Shown here piece by piece: positions 1 to 13,730 of a stretch of DNA of 64,000 nucleotides. This DNA comes from Mycteria americana. Its lineage: Eukaryota > Chordata > Aves > Ciconiiformes > Ciconiidae. The DNA lies in contig NC_134366.1 of NCBI RefSeq assembly GCF_035582795.1, forward strand, positions 142,230,419 through 142,294,418. Direction: 5' to 3'. Made by a program: the position numbers and the translations under genes. Below the pieces are notes generated by a model. The model was given only the letters and a program-made list of their open reading frames with translations, ran no database searches and had not been told where the DNA came from. How positions within the stretch are numbered: position 1 is the first letter of the stretch; each line of letters opens with the position of its first letter.

Positions 1-1638
1 TACACAAACATAGCACAGGAAACTGCATTCACCGCATTTGCAGTATAAACACTGTGTGAAACCAAAGAAAATGAGACAAATAAGATTATTTTGTGATTTT
101 TTTTTTGATCACATGTTTCTCTGTCTGCCCACATATGAGTCATATATTTTGCATAACCACAAAATAATTTTCACTGTTTTCAGTGATGGCTCTGTGGAGT
201 TCTGGAAGGAAACCTCACTTAAAACATGCATTTGTTCCTTGTGGTTTATTTGCTCAATCTATATATAGAGCAAATTCTGAATTTCACAGAACTGTCTACT
301 TTCTGAAAAAGAGCACAAACCCCTACCTTCTTCAGTTTAATATTTTTTTGTGTGGCTTTCATTAGCAAATGTTTAAAAAAAACTGTGTAGAAACTTTAAA
401 AAAATAAACAGTACTGGCCCAGCATCTCATCTGCTTCATTTTTAATGCCCTGTATTTTTTAGGGTTTGAGAAGAGGATGACACAGGACACCATAAAGCCA
501 CTCATGCACCCACTACAATCTCTCATGCTAATGGAGTGTTAATAGGGAGATTAGGCTATTTGCTTCTCCCTTTTTGCCACAGTAGGGGCACAAAAATAAT
601 GAACCAGACCAAAGCGGATTGTCATGTCAAAAGTCCTTCAAGGACTACCAGGAAAGTAAGGGTTAGTGCCAGGGCATGGGTGTCTGTCACCTGGAATTGA
701 CACTGAGATTACACACACCATGTGTGATTTATGACCCAGACCAAGTTTCTGAGGCTTAACAAGTTACAGTACATTAGCTCACATATCTGTGTGTTCATTC
801 ATAGCATGCTGGCAATTCGGCCTCGCCTACCATATAGGTATAGGCTTTAAGTTGAATTACATTATCTTACCTTTGTACCAGCTAGGAGTGTATGGATGGA
901 CAAGCGTTGAAGTTCAGCTGATGTTTGGTAATTTGATCATGTGTCTGAGTCTCTAGGCAGCCAGCGTAGCCTGGGTATGAACTACAATCCCAGAGTTGAA
1001 AGACTCCGTAGCCCACTGGTTAATCATTGAAGAACTTGGTTTTTCTTATTAAAAATGTCCAAAATCCAACCTGCCAAAATGTATACAGGGCCTTGTTTCA
1101 GCTAGGAGAAAAGCAATATCTAATTTAAAATTGCCTTCTTTCTTAGTTAGGAACTATTTTTCCAATCACTACTTGTCAAGCCACTAGTTAAAAACGCAAA
1201 AATGTGTTTCAAAGACTATCTTCAATCTAAGGTAGTGATGGTGAACAGAAAGACATTAAAGACATGAAAATTAACAAGCAGAGAACATAAATGATAGAGT
1301 AAGCATTTCAGACCAGTATGAATACCCCATTATTTTGCAAATTAAAAACTGTAAAACTTAAGGAAAGATGTGTATAATCATGAACCAGTGAAGTCTGCAT
1401 TCAGTTTTTAAAGCTGTTCACCCAGCACACTAACTTTTATTCTATACACAAATAAAGATGATACACAACGCATATGTATGTAGCTTTGAAACTGCTACTG
1501 AGATAGCTACTTTCAGGAGATACGGATTCTCAGTGGCACATTACTACAGTAGGGACTTGAAGGAGAGCCCTTGCTTCGTTCGCTACACATGCTCACCAGA
1601 AAGCAGCAGCTAAGTGGCCTCAGCAGGAGGGCACTTAC

Positions 1639-1698
1639 TGCTTGCACAGGCCTGGGACTCCAGCAAGGGAATGGCAAAGCTGCACAGGAGTGTACATG
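1639..1698 (-). other. Exon-like segment, 60 bp
   Basis: On the minus strand the acceptor gatatttttcctgcgtgcag ends at 1699, and gtaagt begins at 1638. The segment is 60 bases and all three frames are open, which carries little weight at this length. The phase-0 reading is HVHSCAALPFPCWSPRPVQA, which I do not recognise. The base before the donor is A rather than the usual G. Confidence 0.12.
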
Positions 1699-4600
1699 CT
1701 GCACGCAGGAAAAATATCTGCATCTAGCATTTATCTTGTTTAAAAAATAAACCAGATTTCCTAATTTAATAACAATATTTGAGTTAGATTAGGGAAGCAA
1801 TAACTATTTCTTACTTCATTAGTTAAATCCTAACTATAATTAGGGAGTACTTCTTTCTGACTGATTCCTAGGGGATTTTAGGAGAAAGAAAGTGCCAAAA
1901 GAATGTTTATGGTCTGGGCTGAGGTGAAGATCATAATTTGTTAAACATTGATCAAAATAAATTTCAGCAAGTGCTACAACATTTAACAAAAGATAATTGA
2001 TGATCTGGCACACGGCGTTCATGTATTTTGAGTCTTAAATGCCTAAAGTATACAAAAACGATTATAAAAATATAATAATAATAATTTCTAAACCAAAGCT
2101 TAAAACAAAAATCCGTCAAGCCCATTGAATTTTAAACTTGACACTACTAAATTGCTTTAATGCCTTCAATAGCACACAGTTAGAAGCATAATGATGTATT
2201 TGGTGAGTGTTTCTTACTTTTTGACATAAATTACTTTATTTGATTTTTTTTTTTTTTAGCTAGTAAGAGAAAAGATATTATGCATGGTAAATACCATTAC
2301 GAGGCTGGATCAGAAGTACTCAAACATGGATTTCAGCAAATGTGCTTAATCTAAACGAATGTAATTGTATTTTTACCAGCACTTCATGTATCATCATTAA
2401 TGGGCATCTTCTGAAGATGGTCTCACTAAACTACGATGGCACTGGAGGATGAAAATGACTGCTGAATGCCACAGTAAATACCCATCCTGTGTTGTTGGCC
2501 ACTGCAGCACTAGGCTTCTTGGGAAATTAACACAGGGTTTTATATCAGTCAGACAAACCATATATATATTTCTAAAGACTATCAGTTAACATAGGACTTT
2601 ATAGCCACCTTAAAATAAAGCAAAATCACATCTCTTCAGCTAATAAACAAAGCTAAACACTCCAAAGAAAGGTGTGTGTAGGGGGGTGTTTTGGTTTTGG
2701 TTTGGGGTTTTTTTTTCCTTGTGATACATATGTAATGATGTTTTCTTAGTTTATTTCCCTAAAAATATCCCTAGGGCAGAAATGCTTAGGAGTTTAAAGA
2801 AACATAAGACCTTAAGGGGTCCTCACTTCAGTTAGAGATTTCCTACTTGGCATTCAGTGAAAAAACTCTATGTTCTTTAGAGCTGATCTTACAAATTCCT
2901 GCTTCCTACTGAAAATTCAGAGTTGCTGTATGCCTGCAGTGTGTTAGCTTCCCTGGGATCATGGTTTGGCCACTGTAGGAGTACATGGAAATGTAACAAG
3001 TCTGTACAATCTACACACAGAGAAATGGAGGAAGGCACGGAGTGTGTTGCATGGATGCAATTATTGTGGGGTGAGTTTTCCATTGAGTGTTTTCTTTCCA
3101 TGATGGATGAGCCTTTTTTCATCCTCCTGGGTTCCCTCACTGTCTTTCTGGGGACGTGAGCTCTGCATACTAATGTCAATGTTTTGCTAGCTATCGTTGT
3201 GACCTTTAGCTAGACACTGGCATGTCTAGCATGGTAAGGACATGCAGCTAGCTACATAGCAATGAGTGGCAAAGGAAAAAAAAAGAAAGAACAACAAACA
3301 AACGGGTTTATCCTCAGCAAGTGTGAATGAGTCAACAAGAAGGCATGGTCAGCTGCAAAATCCCATCAAGGCTTTTCATCAGCCTAGACAGGCCATCAAT
3401 GAGGAGGGGAGTGGAAGTGCAGAGGAGTCCTTGGGCACGCTGTGAACTGGGGAAAGAGACATGAAAGGGCCATCAAGTCTGTGTTGTCTGAAGATGCAGC
3501 AGGGGCTGAAAGGTGAAAATGATACCATCACTCCTCCAGTTCTCTTCCTGTAAAATATGGTGTTTTCTGATACAATGTGTTCTTTCCACTTTTGCCTTAT
3601 ATTGGTAAAAAAAGGCCTCAGATAATATCTAAATTGCACTTCTAACAGCTGGATCACATCTGACACTCCCCATCTCCTGGTTGTTCAGGGCAAGGACTTC
3701 TGTTGAAGATTTTTACTTGCATCTGGCATGGGTGCACAGCTTTCCTCCACAGGAAACCCAGGCCCCAAGGGGGATGCTGTATGCCACAGGCTCATCCAGG
3801 CATGAGCTTGGAGATCTCTTCTATGGGCACTGCTTAGAAATAGCTGTAGCATCCAAACAGGCGTTGATAAGGCAGCTGAACTCTAATGCTTCTGGAGTCT
3901 ACGGAAAGGCTCTTTGTCTCCTAAATCATTCTCAGAAAGAGAGCATTTAGAAACTTATTTAGAAAGAGTTTAAGCACATTATGTATACTGTAGGGAGCAC
4001 AGAAGGAAGATGTATAACCTTTATAAAACCTACACATAATCTGTCCCAGTGTGAAAAGATGATACATAAAAACATTCTGAAGTGATTATTTTAAACAATC
4101 TTTGTAACTTTGTGGATGCATAAGTATTGCAAATTTAATACAAGTCCACATGTAATTTGTCGTCTTCCACTGAACCCTAAAATTTCCAAGTTTCCTCCTG
4201 CTTTTCGCTATTTTCAGAAGGAACTCCACACTCCTGTGCAAATCAAAACTAGTGTATCTCTATGAGCCCCACACTCAGCCTTCACACGGAGTTTTAAGCA
4301 TCGTCCTTGCCCCCAGTGCTCCATGTTGTCCTCCTGTGACAAGGGAGTTACTTTCTTCCTTTCCTCCCATCTCTTTCTCAAGCCCACATCATATGCCTCT
4401 TCTACAGGTTCTTGACCTCCTTCCCAGCTACTGCCTGTGTTAGGGTTTCTTGTCATTCCAGTACTCATTGCCATACCTAAAGCTCTGTGACAATTTTAAT
4501 ATGCACACATTGCCCCTGAAAAAGACCTCTCTGTGCTCACTCTCCCTTCTTCTCTCAGAACAGCTATGCAACAACCCTTCTTTACCAGCTACCATTATTG

Positions 4601-5622
4601 GCCTAGGAGTCACACCATTCAGGCTGTCCATGTGCCAACCTGTTAAAGTCTGTTTGAAGGATGCAGAGAGGATCAGCAAAGCATGCAAGGGTACTGTTGT
4701 TGACTTACCTGTTCTACACACAGCTGAAAAGGTGCTTGAAACTATTATGTTCAATAGACAAGGACCCTCTGCCACCTCAATTTTTTTTCTTTTGTTTCTG
4801 GGTTTACAGTTTTTCTTTGAATTAATTGATTGATACATTGAATACTCCTTAAAATTTATGAGATGTGGTATTCCAAAATTAATGCCACGTTACACAGGTA
4901 CAGGCAAATGCAGAAAGGCCTCTGAGTTGAGCACAGGACCTCATCAGGCTCAGATAATTAAACTTTCAATGACTGAAACATATTCCAGCAGCAATAAGCC
5001 ACACTGGATGTGTTTGCTTGGCTACTGACACACTTCTTGGGGGATTGAAGGCACTCAGCCCCTGGCCTCATACCCTCATACCTCAAAGTGCAGCTTAAAC
5101 AGGCACCAGTAAGCCCCATGGTAGCTCACTGCTCAATTGCCACTTGTCTCTGATACCTGCTATGTAAGTATGTCCCCATGGATATGAGAAATATTTCCTC
5201 CTTAGCTAAGAGGACATAACAGTCACCAAAGAGGGGTGACACATGGCTTCGTGCTCCGTGATGTTTCTTGGAAATGTCTTCTGCAAAGGCTGAGTTCATT
5301 TTAGTTTTGAAGTTGCTTGGAGAAATAAGCTCTGGTTCCTCATGTACATGCATGTGCTGTGTGTGATTCATGGTTCTTTTACTGGAACTTGTAGAAATGG
5401 TGCAACCATCTTTACTCGGTTTTATTTGAATGGCTGAGACAAAAATTAGTACAGTTGTTCCTAAAGCATTTTTGAGGGGAAAAAAGTCAATAAAAACATA
5501 TGAAATTGTCGAAAACAACTTCCCTCCCCTTTCTGTGGTTCCCAGAAAGTGTTTTTTGGGGGGAAATGGGAAGGAACAGGGCTGGGAGGGAAGAAAGACA
5601 TTAAAAAGCCGTGTTATAAGAA

Positions 5623-5654
5623 GGATGCCTTCTGGATGCTATAAGAAGGCATCC
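5623..5654. repeat. Perfect 11-bp inverted repeat
   Basis: The arms ggatgccttct (5623-5633) and agaaggcatcc (5644-5654) are exact reverse complements around a 10-base loop. The same stretch also carries the direct repeat tataagaagg twice, so it looks like a local rearrangement or template-switch event. Confidence 0.7.
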
Positions 5655-7204
5655 AGGTAGGGTAAAAAACCCTACAGCCAAGTTCAACAGCCTACAGTTT
5701 CACAGGGAAGAAGAAAGTAAGCCACCAAGCAGGCCGTGTGGCCAGTCTGGGAACCCTCTGGAGTTCTGAAGGTTCAAACACATACAGGAAATGGAAAAAA
5801 GTCAGGTTAGGGGATTCAGTCAGGTATGAGTTTATCCCAGTGACTGGAAAGGGCCCATCAGCACAAGCAGGGTGTTGAGGATTTGTTCCTATATGAGTTA
5901 CAGCATGTAATGCATAGTCACGAGGCTCTTAGCCATGAGTTCTGCCATCTTTCTCTGCCAGAGTCCTTCTGCTGAAATACAGAGCCATAACTGTAAAACA
6001 AAACCTGCTGCCCTCTCCTTAGCAAATAGACTTGGTTTCCTCTGGCATTGGAGCTGTGACCAGCTCTTCAAAGAGTGCCTCATGCAGACTCTCATATTCA
6101 GTACAGGGTCATGAGGCTTTTCCCTGTGTTTTGAGAGAAAGAGGAGGACACAGCACTGAAATAGTGGTCATTTAGGGAGTGAGTTTTGAAATGAACTGAA
6201 GATGAGTTAGAAATCCCACTTTACACACTGTAAGCTCCAACCCCTGTATTGGAGTTAAAATCCTGTATATTACCTGTGAAGATTTATCCATAACACAAAG
6301 CCTGAGCCCCAGGCCTGGTCTACACTAAAAAGAGGTAGTTATGTGAATTATACAAGAAAATTCTTTGAATGGAGAGATACTTTGTATAATCAAAAGATTC
6401 CTTTTTAACAGTTACTTCTATACCAGTTTCCAAAAAGAATAAGAGGTAATATTGCAAGGAAAACATCACAGCTGTGTCAGCTAGCAAAATTACATTTTTT
6501 TCACACTCTGTCAGAGTTGTGTCAGTAGCACTTTTAAGTTTAGATTGGCACCAAAAGAGGCAAAGCCCTATGTCAGAGTATAAGAATTGTCAGTGCTAGT
6601 ACCCCACCCCTGAAAGCCCCTGTTTTTTCCCTTAATAAAGGACTGGAAACTAAAAAGTCTGCTGCAGAGGTTTAGAACCACCTTTCACTTAAACTGTGAT
6701 GTGCCTCTTCTCACTGAATGTAATTTGTGAAAAACATTTTTTAAGTGCTAAGAAGTAGTTAAGCTTGAGGATGTGACAGACTTCAACTTTAAAAAGAATT
6801 TAACAAAGCAGGAAACCTTGCTTACTTAGGTTTAGATTAAAGCTAAAATGTACCTGATGTGTGGTTGTACAAAATACAAATTACATTAGTTTTAATGTAA
6901 ATTTTAAGCTTACTAATTTGTTACTTATTGATAACATTAAGCTTGAAATACATGCTAAAAATTGTCTGGTAAAGAGAAATTCAGTATTATTGCTTGCCAT
7001 TTGCAAATGAATGCTTAGTCTTTAAGAATGTCGTTGAATTTCAATATGTATGAGATATTCTGCTGTTTTTATTGGAAAAGCTTACAAAGAATGGCTTACA
7101 ATGGAAGGCAAAATGTTTGATCTTTCATATGAAAGCTCACTTACTGCTACAACTGTGGTCTTATAAAACATGACTGAAAACAGACCTGGTTTAATATAAT
7201 CACG

Positions 7205-7345
7205 TTTATTAATACTTATTACTTATGTAGCATTTTGTATGCAAGGATTTGGCATATTTTATAAATATCAGTTAAACTTCACAACCAGGCTGCAATGCAT
7301 GCAATACTGTGTCACTAAGCCCATTCTCTACAGGGATAAACTGAG
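7205..7345 (-). repeat. MIR/L3-like ancient repeat relic
   Basis: Reading left to right it shows, in the right order, the landmarks of the reverse complement of a MIR or L3 3' region: tacttattacttatgtagca, a ttataaatatcag block, aacttcacaac, then cccattctctacagggataa and actgaga. Each block is diverged. The collinear order supports a relic. The exact family cannot be decided by eye. Confidence 0.4.
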
Positions 7346-10300
7346 ATCCCTAGCCTACATTTATTCAGTGGGCTCAATCACTGAGACATGATTGTCCATA
7401 CAATTAAATTGTTAACGCAGTCCCTGGAATTGTTTTTCGCCTCAGCCAACCATCTCTCTTCCAGATAATGCCAGGGCAAAGGACCATTTCAAATAGGTCA
7501 TTTGGGCATAGTCACCCTTTTCCGGGGACAAGAGAGCTTAACTGTATGGATTTAAGCTCTAAGTCCTGCTGTGTGAGAATGGTCTCTGGCCAAGTCCATC
7601 TACTAGCATAGATGTAACCATAATGTTTCTCGCACACAGCACAATGCTGTTCATGGATTCCTGATCTAATCTCGGTTCTGCAAGCAGCACAGCTCAAAGA
7701 AGTATGCACTAGTCCTGATGGGGCAAAGAGCTAAGGATCTTATTCTACTTCTGCTTGCTCAGAGTTGTGTTGTCACGTCCCACTGAGATTTCCATGGTAA
7801 GGCAGGTAGAAGGCATCTGCTTTTGCAAAAAGAGCAGGATGGGACAGAAAGGTGTAGAAATATATTAATGGATGGGAGAGAATGGTTGACTAATTAGAGG
7901 AGTTACTTGGGCAGTCCTATGCGCAGAGGTAGGAAACCGGACACTTACACTGGTGCTGAGGGGCTCTAGGGCCTAGAGCTCACTAGCTTTGAATCGGGGT
8001 GGCCAGAGTGGTGGGGTGCCCAGCACAGTCAGTTTCTCAGTGCCTTAGGAAACACTGTATTTTATCACTCCAACAGGAAATGATCTTATCGCGGAAAGCA
8101 GAAGAAGGAAGACAGGAACTGAAACAGGAAGCTGTTTAATAACAGCTTATTAAGAACTCGAAACTCTCGGGAAGGAGGTGAAAATATGGAAAATAAGGAA
8201 AGGATGGGTGACGATTGCTGCTCTTGGGAAGATTTGAGGACATTTACTGTAGCACCATTTTGGCCTCTCTCTGCAACAGTTGTTGCTCCATTCATCCCAC
8301 ATCCTTTTCCTCCTCTGGAAGCAACAGAAGTACAGCAGCAGTAAAACAAACCCCTGACTTTCCAGAGGCGTGGTCTAGTAGTTGGGTCTTTTCTCAAGCA
8401 ACCGCATGTCTTTGGCAATTGACCACTATTCCCTGGGGTCTAAGCTAATTGGTTGAGTAGCTGGACTCAGTTCAAGCCACACTGCAACACTACTGTAGCT
8501 ACATTACTCTTGGGGCTCAACCTACTCTCTCTGCAGAACACCAAATAGAGGTGGAACCATGTTCCTGGCCCTTTGTGTGTTTCATTGTCTCATGTAAACT
8601 TGCCTAAACTCCATTCATTTCATAAGTTTATTAATGCTATTATTTTATGAACTAATTATTTCATGGATTATTACATGGATAAACTATTCAACTATAAATA
8701 TAATATTGTGGCTTATTGAATTATATGAAGTAGAGCAACTTTTTAGAAAAGACTGAAAAATCTCCTCTCAGAATGCATGACTGAGACATGTATTTGCAAT
8801 GAAATCCCTATACCTGCCAGAACATGAAAAATATGGAGCCAGTTTCCTGTGCCTTAACTGTGAACCTTATGCATATGTCCCCATGGTTTTTAGTGAGGCT
8901 GGATTATGCATATACATGTCCAGAATTAGGCCTTAGTTGCAAAAGATGTTCTCAAATGAAATATTTGGATTTGGAGTCTCCTGGACTTTATCTTAAACTA
9001 GGTTTCAAGCCAGCTAGTGGAAACTTTGGAACACCTGTGAGTAGATAGCCAGTCACCTAAATACCTTCGAAGACCTTGTAACCTGACCATGAAGAATTAA
9101 AAATCAAGCCTGGTTTGGAAACCAGTGGCTTAGTTAGGTTTCTGTCTCTTTGTGCTTTTCTCTGTTTCTCCCCAATTCTTATTTATGTTATCACTTGCTG
9201 ATGAAATTTTGTTTGTTTTGATATTGATAAAACTGCCATACAGGTATCCAGCTTATTCGCGTAAAAAAAGAAACTAATAACAGACGTAGAGTGTTGGATA
9301 TGCTATTGCTTATCGTGTGGCAGTATCATTTCATACGTAGAGAATGAGAACTGACTTCCAATTCTCATGTTTTGTGTGTACATCCACTCAGCTAAAAAGG
9401 ATAAGCACAGTTGCAAAACTTGAGATGCAGGCACTGTATCAGGCAGACACTGCAACGCATAGCACGACGAGGAAGGATAGGATAATCCTCTTCCTGGAGC
9501 AGTGACAAAAGGAGGCAGTGGAGGGGGAAGCTACAGGACCTGTGACCAGTGACCACATCCTCCTTTCCCTCCACTTCCATCCCTGATCCATCTGCTTTCT
9601 CTTCAGCTGGCTTATTTTTGTGTAAATACAGCTTCCACTGGGCAAATCTTGATGGCATGAACAACTTTAGTTTGTAATTGAAGATCCCCAGTGAGAGAGG
9701 AGATCAAGCTGAATTAATACACTTTGCGCACTGTACTGGCCACATCACCTCTGAAGTCAGGGCCATTGCTGCACAAGTCCAGCCAGTGAAGTTGTATTCT
9801 CCATGTTCAGAATGGAGACTGAGGCACAGATTAACTGATGGCTCTGTTTTGTATTTACTGAAGTCAGCAGATATACCAGGTGATTTCGGTACAGCATCAC
9901 CAATACTAGGTGACAGCAAAGAAGAAAAGTCCAGAGCTCCTTCCATTCAATCCTTTGAAACCAGGACAGAATGAAACACACCAAAAATGTGCTTCCTTGG
10001 AAGTTAATGAGCTAGAAAGAGGCCAGTTGAGAGGGAAGTTTTGAATTACGGGGACCAAGTGGGCAATTTTGTTTTTGATAGTCAGCTTCTCAGTGGGTCT
10101 AAGCAAACTAGAAAATATGGAAGTCTGGTGTTTATGAGCCAAAACACAGGCCGAGCCTGTGAATGGCAAAGTTCTTTATAAATATCTATTATTGAAAAGA
10201 AAACACACAACATTATCACTTCATACTGTGATAATTACAAAGCAACACTGACAAAGTGTCACTGGACTGGCTCTTTCTTGACTTATTCATACACAAACAT

Positions 10301-10959
10301 GAAGCTGGAGACAACCCCTCAGCAGGAGTCTTCACGTTTCCCCTACCACTACATCTAGCTGCTCTGTGAAGGATTTAAGCTAAAGGCAGAAAACATAAGT
10401 GAAATAGAGTCATGATCATCCCAATTCTGGAGTGAGATAATTTAAAAAAAAAATATTACTATTCAAAGACAAGTGAGCAATCACCTCTGAAAAGTTTGGA
10501 TATACTGATGAACGGATTTTAAGTTTTGTCACTAGTTCACCCATGCTGTTCTAATGAATCACTAAAAATTAAAGAATCAGGTGAACAGATAAAGGTCAGA
10601 TGACAAAAACACTGCAAAGTCAGTATTCGGACAGATGACAGTCTTCCCAAGACCACATTTAACCATGAGGTATTAATAATGTTATGCTTTTAACCGGAGG
10701 TTAATCTGCAATTTTTTTTTTTTTAAATTACCTAGAGAGAGATTCTTTCTGGACTATTAACTTTTTTTAGTATTTAGATCACAACTCCTAAAGACTTAGC
10801 TATATTTTGACAGGTACTGACAAAGAGTGCCATGGAATTGTGACTCAATTGTCACCTTCGGCGTTTTCAAGCTGAAAAACTCAGGATGAGTGCTAGGTAC
10901 TAATTAGAACTGTTATATTAGGAAAGCAAATACAATGGTGTCTAACATTAAACAAAGCA
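7346..10959. other. Gene-free DNA
   Basis: Apart from the MIR-like scrap at 9795-9835, nothing is recognised. Frames of 90-110 codons at 8086, 9392 and 9678 overlap frames in other registers and lack known motifs. Confidence 0.6.
9795..9835 (-). repeat. MIR-like ancient repeat relic
   Basis: The sequence ttctccatgttcagaatgga followed by gactgaggcacagattaact resembles the minus-strand MIR core (ccccattttacagatgaggaaactgaggcacag broken by substitutions). Only about 40 bases are convincing. Confidence 0.35.
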
Positions 10960-11480
10960 CAGTTCTCATCACAAATGGTTTCTTTTGTGTGCGGGTTAGT
11001 CTAAAAAACCATTTTGCATGCTAATGAGGCACAAACAATAATTGCCAAAGTAACTAGTTTCACGCAATTACAAAAACCACATAAAAAGCCCTATTGTTTG
11101 TTGTCTTATGATTTTTAATGGCAATTTTGCACTTGATAATTTGGGGATTTCATTTGTATCGCAGTGTGCAATTTGGGTTTTTTGTGTATGAAGGTGAAGG
11201 CTTCTAATGGGGAGTAAACGGTAGGAGGAAACAAGCCCGAGTGTGCAAAAGTAAAAGAAACAGTCACTCTCAGGGAAGAGCTCGGACAACCGGAAAAGAG
11301 AGGGAGAAAAAAAGCAGTGGTGAAAAGGGGACATTTCCTCTATGAGAAAGAGGGAAATCAGAGCCCAGGGAGGCTATAGGAGCTGGGAGGCGCACAGACC
11401 GGCTAATGAATATCACTAAGCTGACACATCCTGTGGCTTGGAATGCATGACAAACCGGGGAGTCGCACAAAGATCTAAGG
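10960..11480. promoter_or_regulatory. Candidate conserved non-coding element
   Basis: About 520 bases with no recognisable repeat and dense developmental-factor cores: POU-like atgctaat (11019-11026), SOX-like aacaat and attgtt, homeodomain aattac/taatga, and a CpG-bearing segment ggctaatgaatatcactaag. This composition is typical of avian conserved enhancers in gene deserts. Conservation itself cannot be seen from one sequence, so this is inference. Confidence 0.28.
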
Positions 11481-13622
11481 GAGCACGGAAAATTAGAGAG
11501 TAAAAAGTCAGATGGTTAAGTAGTTAAAAATAAAAAGTTTGGGGCCCTGCTCTTCCCTCGAAGGGTCTCTCATTACAGCCCATACAAACCGTTTATAATC
11601 CTGTGAAAGAAAGATTGGACCCCTTCTATTTTAGTGTAGACACTGACTGCTCTGGCTGAAATTTTGCCTGCATTTCTGTGATTTGTCCTTTCATCTTACA
11701 GTCACTTGTCTGAAAATTAAGTGGAGAAAAACACACCATATGGCATTTTTTTCCTCTTATTCACCCCAGCCTTTAGTTTGTTATTTTCAATTGAATAAAA
11801 TATCATATGGTTGAACTGGGATTTTGCACTAGCTTAGAGAAAATGTACGTTGCTTGGAATCTTTATACTTCTCTGAGCCTAAAGACATCCTACCATTGGA
11901 AGCAGAAATACTATTTTAAGGTCAGGATCGAATACATTTTTCTCTAAAGTGCATTCTATACATTGTTATCAGGGGATACTAAATTTCATGTTCTTGTTTC
12001 TCTTAAGAAAATATGATTTTGTGTAAGGCCTGTACTACTCTGAAATTGTACCTACAGCAATGTCTAATGTAGAGAGCACAAAACCCGAGTGATGGTCAGA
12101 ATTCATTTTCCTTTTGTGACAGTGACTCTCCTTCCATTTACCATGATGTTAAGCATTTCTGCAGATCTCTCTCTCCCTTCTCTTTCCCTGTGTGTTATGC
12201 TACCAGTGTTGGTACAGGAAATAAATTTGAAATCAATACTTGTTGGTATTGTTAGATATTGTAATGTGTTGTGTTTTTTTGTAAATCACGTTAATCTCAC
12301 TATAACTAGCTGAGCCCAGCACTTTCACCCTTTCATCCTGTATACTCTTTCTTTTTCCGTCGCCAGCTTTCTGAATGTATTTTCCATAATAATATATCCC
12401 TCTACTATTATTGATCTCTTCAGCATATTCCCCCCACACATACTTTGTCCCATTCAGTTTTTGTTTATGGTTTTTACTTGGAAAAATCATGAAGTCTCCA
12501 GGAAAATGCTTTTTACATTTTCTTGCTAGTCTGCAGCATTTCAGAATTATTACCAATTGCTACGTGAATAATTGATTCATGGCTGTCACAGCATGGAGGT
12601 GACATTGCACATTCTTACTCTTTTTCCCCATCCTCTAGTGCTCATTTAACCTTTTCTTCTTTTTTTATTCTTTGTTGACAAAAGAACCATTTAGATTTGG
12701 TCAGCATTAGGCTCTACCTGTGCAAAGTAACCAGCAAACAAAGACAGAAGAATCCTTATTAGGAAACTTTACCTTAGGTAGTGTAGATATCGTTGATTAA
12801 TTTCATATAAACACTGTAATAATTGAGAAATATATAATCAACATTGTATTTAATTGGCACAGTAAATTTGCTATATAAAGACTATTTAATTCTCTAGACA
12901 ATTAATTCTGTTTATATGAAAACACATTTGAGGGAAAAGCAAGAAGTTTATGTAATAGCTATGCATGAAAAAACCCACAATTTTATCTAGGTTGAAAGAC
13001 ACATTTAATATAATACTCAAAGTCTAATTGGTCCACTACATTGGAGCATTAAATGCTAATTATGATTTGCCTTTCCTCTGCTGTTTTATGATGACATTGA
13101 AATATGGTTTTTTCTTTTTCTCCTTTTCCTTTTTTTACTAGCTTGCTTTAGGCACACATGCATCTAGATAATAGCTTTATTCAGCCAAAATACAGGGAAA
13201 TTGAGTCTAATACTTCATGTTTCTGTTGATAGCATATGTAGATAAGAATTACACTACTTAATAGAAAGTCTAGGAAAAATGTTGCTTGAAATGAGGATAA
13301 TATTTTGGAAAACTCAAGGACATTGGGTATAATGTCTTGCTAAATTGGACATTTATATGCAATCATGATCAATCTTAATAAATGTAGGAGATATAAGGAA
13401 CCTCAGATTTTTTAAAAAGAAGCGCTAAGAAAAATTAAAACAGATTTAATGCATTCTTTCTATTAGGTTGTAGAATAGGTCCTTATAAATAAAAAGAGTT
13501 AATGCTAAAGCATTCTCAGGAAGTTATTCATGTGAATGATCTAGAAAAGGCAGATCTTAACAAACATGCAGAGTGTGAAATAGAAGGGGATATTAGTGAA
13601 AAATTACCTAAGGTAAACTAAA

Positions 13623-13643
13623 GTGTTAAATAAAGTTTAACAC
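13623..13643. repeat. Perfect 8-bp inverted repeat
   Basis: The arms gtgttaaa (13623-13630) and tttaacac (13636-13643) surround a 5-base loop. The near-palindrome ttacctaaggtaa lies just upstream (about 13604-13616). There is no run of T that would suggest a terminator, and none is expected in a vertebrate. Confidence 0.5.
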
Positions 13644-13684
13644 ATATATTTCTGGGGTAGAACAGTTAGAAGAAGACAGTAGCA

Positions 13685-13730
13685 ACTTGGGCAAATCACT
13701 TTGTAGCTCCATGCCTCAGTTTCCTCAGCC
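13685..13730 (+). repeat. MIR-like ancient repeat relic
   Basis: The sequence cttgggcaaatcactttgta followed by gctccatgcctcagtttcct and cagcc is the plus-strand form of the MIR core (gggcaagtcactt...gcctcagtttcctc). It is short but well preserved. Confidence 0.5.

Larger units (their letters stand above)
1..7204. other. Gene-free AT-rich DNA
   Basis: I see no supported gene. The contents are short homopolymers (T12 near 2248), a G/T-rich stretch near 2690-2718, the weak minus-strand exon-like segment at 1639-1698 and the inverted repeat at 5623-5654. Open frames of 89-132 codons (3681, 4440, 4450, 5126) occur on both strands at overlapping places and have no recognisable domains, so they are chance frames. 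Confidence 0.6.

Noticed and set aside
4440..4838. Overlapping 127- and 132-codon frames on opposite strands
   Set aside because: Open on both strands with no recognisable product. Typical of a chance stop-poor stretch.
13050..13075. Sequence taaatgctaattatgattt resembling mature miR-155
   Set aside because: The seed region is interrupted and no foldback partner arm is visible. I judge it a coincidence.
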